From NCBI GenBank assembly GCA_030432455.1, contig JAUIHC010000071.1:1-10523 (forward strand): DNA of 10,523 nucleotides. Direction: 5' to 3'. The stretch is from Phycisphaerae bacterium. GTDB taxonomy: Bacteria > Planctomycetota > Phycisphaerae > Phycisphaerales > SM1A02. The notes below the pieces were generated by a model that was not told the origin of the DNA, searched no databases, and worked only from the letters and a program-made list of their open reading frames with translations. Of this stretch, positions 7,701 to 10,523 are shown one piece after another; position 1 is the stretch's first letter; each line of letters opens with the position of its first letter. The position numbers were made by a program, and so were the translations under genes.

Positions 7701-8000
7701 ATCGTCTGCCTCGCGGGCCGCCGACGCTTCCGCCCGATCCTGCTCACCAGCGTCACCACCTTCTTCGGGCTCATGCCGATGGTGCTCGAAACAAGCCTGC
7801 AGGCGCGGTTCCTGATCCCGATGGCGATCTCGATCGCGTTCGGCGTCATGTTCGCGACCTTCATCATCCTGCTGCTGGTGCCGGCGCTGTACATCGTGGT
7901 CGAGAACACCAAGAACACGCTGACGTGGGTGCTCGGAGATCACCACGAGGCCGTGGCCGAGGCGGCCCGAACCCCAAGCACGCCCCCGAAGCCGTCCTGA
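4791..8000 (+). CDS. RND efflux transporter permease (AcrB/HAE-type superfamily)
   Basis: A 1069-residue inner-membrane pump, close to the usual length of about 1040. TM1 is at about residues 22-40 (HPVAANLLMLGLVVGGLMMA), followed by the porter-domain signature YPGASPEEVEEGI. TM2-6 start near 341; TM4 contains LGIIVDDAIVVGENV with the proton-relay pair Asp406-Asp407, matching AcrB Asp407-Asp408. TM7 is near 533, followed by FLPKIDADFVLVNARLPLGT of the second porter half. TM8 is near 882-902 and TM10 carries SGVVVNDSLVLVV at about 942-954. AcrB's TM10 Lys940 aligns with Asn947, as I recall for a divergent RND clade. It would export small hydrophobic compounds using the proton gradient; the substrate cannot be read from sequence. 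It is last in the operon, overlaps the adaptor by 4 bases (ATGA), and a strong hairpin follows 31 bases after the stop. Confidence 0.95.
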   Translation: MSGDEGTTRHRGPVAWMAGHPVAANLLMLGLVVGGLMMAFRVKQEVFPEFSLDIVGVSVIYPGASPEEVEEGIVVAIEDAVRGIDGVKKVTSTAGEGRGSVSVEVLLGRDPDRVLADVKNAVDRITTFPEEAERPIVNLLENRNLVLNIAVAGDFPERTLRETAERLRDDLSALDGITLVQLGAAKPLEIAIEIPQATLRSYGITLDQVAAEIRRAALDLPAGSLKTEAGEILFRTTERRDFGREFGDIAIISNRDGSTVRLADLATITDGFADLDLQPGLDGLPAATVEVYRVGDETPLSVSAAALGFLDDFRREVPPGMAIEVVRDDSTVYRERMELLIRNAMLGLVLVLLMLGLFLEPRLAFWVTLGIPISILGSFLFLSGTDASINMISLFAFIVTLGIIVDDAIVVGENVYEKRERGMPALQAAIEGAREIAGPITFAVLTNIVAFAPMLFVPGASGKLFMQIPAVAISVFIVSLIESLFILPAHLSHAPRRTLFWRIVSTPSVVFERGLRWFIDRVYGPSVAFAVRERYTTIATCLGMLVLSIALLVSGKLPFTFLPKIDADFVLVNARLPLGTPVERTAAVQERLLAALAKTIDESGGASIKESLYTVLGGEVGGFGPVRQASDNGGHLLGIQFELVPEGDREISATEFARRWRENAGDIAGLETISFKSEVGRATGAAVDVQLSHRDTRILDAASLDMADRLRSFQGVTDIDSGVAMGKPQFNLELTPEARSMGLTATDLARQTRSFFYGAEALRQQRGRNEVKVMVRLPEAERDTLHTVETVMLRTPGGGEIPFSEAAIAGEGRAYTSIKRTDGRRVNSVTADIDPEVANGNEVAAALSTEVLPDLVRQYPGLSWSLEGEQNDQAESLGSLGTGFLAALFVIYALLAIPFRSWVQPLVVMIAIPFGIIGAVIGHLVMGYGFSIISIFGIVALSGVVVNDSLVLVVTINELRRSRSDLSLIEIVCLAGRRRFRPILLTSVTTFFGLMPMVLETSLQARFLIPMAISIAFGVMFATFIILLLVPALYIVVENTKNTLTWVLGDHHEAVAEAARTPSTPPKPS

Positions 8001-8031
8001 CCCATCGACCTCACCAACTCCCGGAATGACG

Positions 8032-8068
8032 ACACGCCTCCCGGTCCGCGACGGACCGGGAGGCGTGT
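8032..8068. terminator. Perfect 17-bp hairpin between convergent genes, likely bidirectional terminator
   Basis: ACACGCCTCCCGGTCCG (8032-8048), loop CGA, then its exact reverse complement at 8052-8068. It lies 31 bases after the permease stop and 28 bases before the end of the convergent PEP-CTERM-like gene, so it can serve both strands. There is no long T-tract on either side, so it may act through stem strength, protect the 3' end, or need Rho. Confidence 0.8.
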
Positions 8069-8096
8069 GTGTTCGAACGATGCCCGAGCCGCGTGA

Positions 8097-8756
8097 TCAG
8101 GCGACGCGGTTCCGCGACCGACGCATGCCCGCCGCGCCGCAGGCCAGGGCCGCGAGGCCGCCGAGGCCGGGGACCGCACCACCGCCGCCGGTCTGACCAG
8201 CGATCACCGTCTCGTTGGCAGTCCCGCTGATGAACCAACTGTTGATGCGAATGGCGCCTCTCGCCTGCCCGTAGTAGTCCCGCGAATCCGTCGTCATCTC
8301 GATCCATCCGTAGTAGCGGTCGCTGCCGTCGATGAAGGCAAACCCGAGGAATCCCGTCGATCCGACGTTCTTCCACTGTCCGGCGAACTGATGCCGAATG
8401 AAGAGTTGATTGTCGGTGGCGCCACTGCTCAGGGTGCCGAAGTCGAATCCGCTGTCTCGACGGACCGCTTCGTTGGTGAAGGACCCGTTGGCCGCGGTCG
8501 AAAAGCGAACGTTGTTGTTGATGGCGTGAATCTGGGTGCCGGTCGTGGCCGCGGAGGCCGTGAATCCGAACTGGAACTTCGAGTTCAGCCCCGAGGCGTC
8601 GAGGAGGACGGCCGATCCGGACTGACCGTAGGGAAGGTAGAAATCAACGGTCTCGTAGAAGTCCTGCCCACCCTGAGCGGTGGAACCCGCAACGACGGTG
8701 CCGGCGGCCAGGGTGGCGTACGTGGACAAACGAACAGCCTTCTGCTGAAGATGCAT
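8097..8756 (-). CDS. Exported PEP-CTERM-like sorting-signal protein, function unknown
   Basis: A 219-residue protein. The N-terminus (MHLQQKAVRLSTYATLAAG, ending VVAGSTA) is a signal peptide, with cleavage likely near residue 27. The C-terminal 25 residues (195-219) are a sorting signal: VPGLGG, a short hydrophobic stretch with one Cys, then MRRSRNR. This is the Phycisphaerae variant of PEP-CTERM, recognised in related systems by an exosortase that anchors or releases the protein at the envelope. The body is Ser/Gly/Asn-rich and beta-like; FLGFAFIDGSDRYYGWIEMT followed by INSWFISG and ETVIAGQT matches a pattern common in such exported proteins, where GF.F....YGW.E precedes a Trp-containing strand. 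There is no enzyme motif. AAGGAG at 8763-8768 (minus strand) lies 6 bases before the ATG. It is probably a surface or extracellular-matrix protein. It converges on the efflux operon but is not part of it. Confidence 0.85.
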   Translation of the reverse strand: MHLQQKAVRLSTYATLAAGTVVAGSTAQGGQDFYETVDFYLPYGQSGSAVLLDASGLNSKFQFGFTASAATTGTQIHAINNNVRFSTAANGSFTNEAVRRDSGFDFGTLSSGATDNQLFIRHQFAGQWKNVGSTGFLGFAFIDGSDRYYGWIEMTTDSRDYYGQARGAIRINSWFISGTANETVIAGQTGGGGAVPGLGGLAALACGAAGMRRSRNRVA

Positions 8757-8808
8757 CTGAATCTCCTTGACGGGAACGTAGGAACCTGAGGGGAAGGGAC
8801 ACGGGAAG

Positions 8809-8855
8809 CCGCGGAGGGAATGCCGCGGTTGGCAACGCAGGTCGTTACCGCGACC
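8809..8855 (-). other. Predicted leader of the PEP-CTERM-like gene with small hairpins
   Basis: If the candidate promoter at 8879-8906 is right, the leader is about 115 bases. It holds two weak inverted repeats: CCGCGG at 8809-8814 and 8823-8828 (8-base loop), and GGTCG/CGACC at 8840-8844 and 8851-8855 (6-base loop). Neither resembles a riboswitch that I know. Confidence 0.25.
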
Positions 8856-8878
8856 CGCCTCCTGCGATCGGCGACCAG

Positions 8879-8906
8879 ATCATAAATCGAGGGTTTTGGC
8901 TCACAG
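8879..8906 (-). promoter_or_regulatory. Candidate sigma70-type promoter for the PEP-CTERM-like gene
   Basis: Read on the minus strand, CTGTGA (8906-8901) is a weak -35 and TATGAT (8884-8879) a near-consensus -10, 16 bases apart. Transcription would start near 8872. A 16-bp palindrome abuts the -35 on its upstream side. The -10 is good and the -35 poor, so this is a suggestion only. Confidence 0.4.
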
Positions 8907-8921
8907 CGCCTCCGGAGGCGC
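8906..8921. promoter_or_regulatory. 16-bp perfect palindrome upstream of the PEP-CTERM-like gene
   Basis: GCGCCTCCGGAGGCGC is perfectly self-complementary over 16 bases. It touches the candidate minus-strand -35 and lies in the intergenic region between two divergent genes. It could be a dimeric regulator's site or simply GC-rich hairpin sequence. No loop is present, so a transcribed hairpin would be strained at its centre. Confidence 0.4.
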
Positions 8922-8965
8922 CCAGACGCCGTCCGAGAAGACCGGGTTGCCGCCCCCAGCCACCG

Positions 8966-8971
8966 TAGACT
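8966..8971 (+). promoter_or_regulatory. Candidate -10 element suggesting a leaderless start
   Basis: TAGACT fits the TANNNT -10 form and ends 8 bases before the ATG at 8980, about where transcription would begin. No Shine-Dalgarno is visible before that ATG, and there is no -35 at normal spacing. Together this suggests, but does not show, a leaderless mRNA. Confidence 0.3.
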
Positions 8972-8979
8972 CGCGGCCC

Positions 8980-10410
8980 ATGCTGCTCCGACTCGTCGAT
9001 CACCGGTTCGTCCAGCGTCCCGTCCGGACCCGCCTGCCGTTCAAGTTCGGGGTGCAGGTGCTTCGCTCGGTGCCGCTGGCGGAACTCGAAATCACGGTCG
9101 AGACGCCCGATGGCACGCGGTGCGTTGGACGATCCGGTGACCTGCTCGTACCGAAGTGGTTCGAGAAGAACCCCGAGACGTCGCCGGACGCGGACTCGGC
9201 CGCGCTGGCCGAGTCGGTCGAGCAGGCGGTGACCCTTGCCCGGGAACTGACCGCCGTGGCCGGACCGCATCCGGTCTTCGACATCGCGGAGATCGTGCGG
9301 ATCGAGCGGGTCGGGCGACGCACGCACGCCGACGCCGACGTGCTGGTGCGGGGCTTCGGGGTCGCGATGCTTGAGCGGGCGATGATCGACGCGGCGTGCC
9401 GGCTCGCCGACATGTCCTTTCATGCGGCCATCACCAATGCCGACGGCGCCGACCTGCTCGGCTTCTCCGCCCGGCGACTCGTGCCCGAGGTCGGGGACTG
9501 GTCGCCACGATCGTTGCCGGCCCCCACCGAGTCGATCGCGGTCCGGCACACGGTCGGCATGCTCGACCCGCTGACCGCCGCGGAGGTCCCCGAGAGCGAG
9601 CGGGTCCTCGACGGCCTCCCGCAGACGCTCGAGGAGGACATCGAGGCCTACGGACTCACGCGGTTCAAGGTGAAGATCGGCGGCGATCTCGCGGCGAACC
9701 GCGATCGATTGCACGCCGTCTGCCGCGTGGTCATGGGCCGTGTCGGCGATGCCGCCCGGTTCACCCTCGACGGGAACGAGCAGTGCACCGACCTTGAAGG
9801 TCTCGCCGGGCTGCTGGAGGACCTCGCCCGCGATCCGGCGACCGAGCCGATGATCGCGCGGCTGGAACTCGTCGAGCAGCCGCTGCCGAGGGCCGAGACA
9901 TTCGAGACCGATCGACGCCCCGCGATCGAGCGGCTGTCGCGGATCGCCCCCGTGATCATCGACGAGGCCGACACCGACCGCGACGCCTTCCGACGAGCCA
10001 TCGACCTCGGCTATGCCGGCGTGAGCGTGAAGGCGTGCAAGGGCGTGTTTCGGGCGGTCGCCAACCGCGGTCTCGTCGAGACTCGGACGACGCCGGGGGG
10101 CGTGAGACCGTTTCAGAGCGGCGAGGACCTCACGAACCTCGGCTCGATTCCGCTGCAGCAGGACCTCTGCCTGCAGGCGACGATCGGAGTGCGGGATGTG
10201 GAACGGAACGGGCACCACTATTTCCGCGGGCTCGATCATCTGCCGAGAATCGTGGCGGACGATCTGGTGGAGCATCTCCCGAGGCTCTACGAGCGGCATG
10301 GGGACCTGCGACGGCTCCGCATCGCGCACGGCGCGCTCGACCTCACGCAGCTCGTCCACGCCCCCGGCTTCGGCGGCAGACTCGGCTCGATGACGACCGA
10401 GCCCCGCTGA
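8980..10410 (+). CDS. Enolase-superfamily enzyme, muconate cycloisomerase / dipeptide-epimerase-like
   Basis: A 476-residue protein. The C-terminal barrel has the complete MLE-type catalytic set in order: the KxK pair in RFKVKIGGD (Lys230, Lys232); metal ligands in FTLDGNEQ (Asp264), LELVEQPL (Glu299) and IIDEAD (Asp328); and KACKG (Lys351, Lys354), with Lys354 as second acid/base. Lysines on both faces fit 1,1-proton transfer, as in L-Ala-D/L-Glu epimerases and related racemases, but substrate cannot be assigned; o-succinylbenzoate synthase or a non-epimerase member is possible. The protein is cytoplasmic, with no signal peptide. It is longer than the common 350-400 residues, mainly ahead of the barrel. 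I chose ATG 8980, where MLLRLVDHRFVQRPVRTRLP looks like the capping-domain start; the frame also opens at a TTG (8896), but those 28 extra residues are low-complexity with no ribosome site. It stands alone, divergent from the PEP-CTERM-like gene. Confidence 0.88.
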   Translation: MLLRLVDHRFVQRPVRTRLPFKFGVQVLRSVPLAELEITVETPDGTRCVGRSGDLLVPKWFEKNPETSPDADSAALAESVEQAVTLARELTAVAGPHPVFDIAEIVRIERVGRRTHADADVLVRGFGVAMLERAMIDAACRLADMSFHAAITNADGADLLGFSARRLVPEVGDWSPRSLPAPTESIAVRHTVGMLDPLTAAEVPESERVLDGLPQTLEEDIEAYGLTRFKVKIGGDLAANRDRLHAVCRVVMGRVGDAARFTLDGNEQCTDLEGLAGLLEDLARDPATEPMIARLELVEQPLPRAETFETDRRPAIERLSRIAPVIIDEADTDRDAFRRAIDLGYAGVSVKACKGVFRAVANRGLVETRTTPGGVRPFQSGEDLTNLGSIPLQQDLCLQATIGVRDVERNGHHYFRGLDHLPRIVADDLVEHLPRLYERHGDLRRLRIAHGALDLTQLVHAPGFGGRLGSMTTEPR

Positions 10411-10418
10411 TCGTCCGA

Positions 10419-10480
10419 AAAAGCGGGACAGGCGACCATTTCAGAAGAAGCGGGGGAAAAGCGGGACAGGCGACCATTTC
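10419..10480. repeat. Two identical 24-bp direct repeats (38-base period), REP-like
   Basis: The segments 10419-10442 and 10457-10480 are identical over 24 bases: AAAAGCGGGACAGGCGACC followed by ATTTC. The 14 bases between them include GAAGCGGGG, perhaps a degenerate partial unit. They sit just after the enolase-superfamily gene in non-coding DNA. From memory, GGGACAGGCGAC-type repeats recur between genes of planctomycetes and some proteobacteria, often with IS200-like or REP-associated Y1 transposases. No transposase is visible here. Confidence 0.7.
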
Positions 10481-10481
10481 G

Positions 10482-10504
10482 GAGGCAAGCCTCGCGTCAG
10501 CGCG
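10482..10504. repeat. Short adjacent hairpins after the direct repeats
   Basis: GAGG-CAAG-CCTC (10482-10493) is a 4-bp stem with a tetraloop, and CGCG-TCAG-CGCG (10493-10504) a second small stem sharing its first base. Two GC-rich stems next to the direct repeats resemble a REP unit, or could weakly terminate the upstream gene. The window ends 19 bases later. Confidence 0.4.
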
Positions 10505-10523
10505 ATCGATGCCGCGAAAAATA

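Noticed and set aside
10411..10523. CRISPR array from the two 24-base direct repeats
   Set aside because: There are only two units, a 14-base spacer is too short, the repeats are not typical CRISPR repeats and no cas gene is visible.

Overview
The window is high-GC DNA with Planctomycetota character, most likely class Phycisphaerae. The evidence is a secreted protein ending in a Phycisphaerae-style PEP-CTERM-like sorting tail (VPGLGG, a small hydrophobic stretch, then an Arg-rich end), and a secreted Cys-rich/lectin-like protein of a kind I associate with planctomycetes and myxobacteria. This placement is inferred from protein style only; no rRNA or other taxonomic marker is present.

Layout from left to right. 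(1) Positions 1-1052, minus strand: the 5' part of a secreted modular protein with two Cys-rich repeats, a poly-Gly linker, a beta-rich domain and the beginning of a C-type-lectin-like domain. It runs off the left edge. (2) Positions 1053-1373: a divergent intergenic region holding three copies of TTCAGAC, one inside an imperfect palindrome, next to a TetR gene. (3) Positions 1374-8000, plus strand: a four-gene RND efflux operon, tetR - outer-membrane factor lipoprotein - periplasmic adaptor - RND permease. Each junction is a 4-base stop/start overlap (GTGA, ATGA, ATGA). (4) Positions 8032-8068: a perfect 17-bp hairpin between convergent genes. (5) Positions 8097-8756, minus strand: the PEP-CTERM-like exported protein, with a candidate promoter and a 16-bp palindrome upstream. 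(6) Positions 8980-10410, plus strand: an enolase-superfamily (muconate cycloisomerase / dipeptide-epimerase-like) enzyme with all expected catalytic residues and possibly a leaderless start. (7) Positions 10411-10523: an intergenic tail with two identical 24-bp direct repeats and small GC-rich hairpins, resembling a REP-type element.

Together the operon encodes all three layers of a tripartite efflux pump (inner-membrane permease, adaptor, outer-membrane channel) plus its probable repressor. The flanking genes look unrelated to efflux. I found no CRISPR array, tRNA, rRNA, intact insertion sequence or clearly novel defence or biosynthetic system. The most useful second-look items are the TTCAGAC operator candidates, the right-edge repeat, the permease's substituted TM10 lysine position, and the left-edge gene, which is easily missed because it has no stop codon inside the window.
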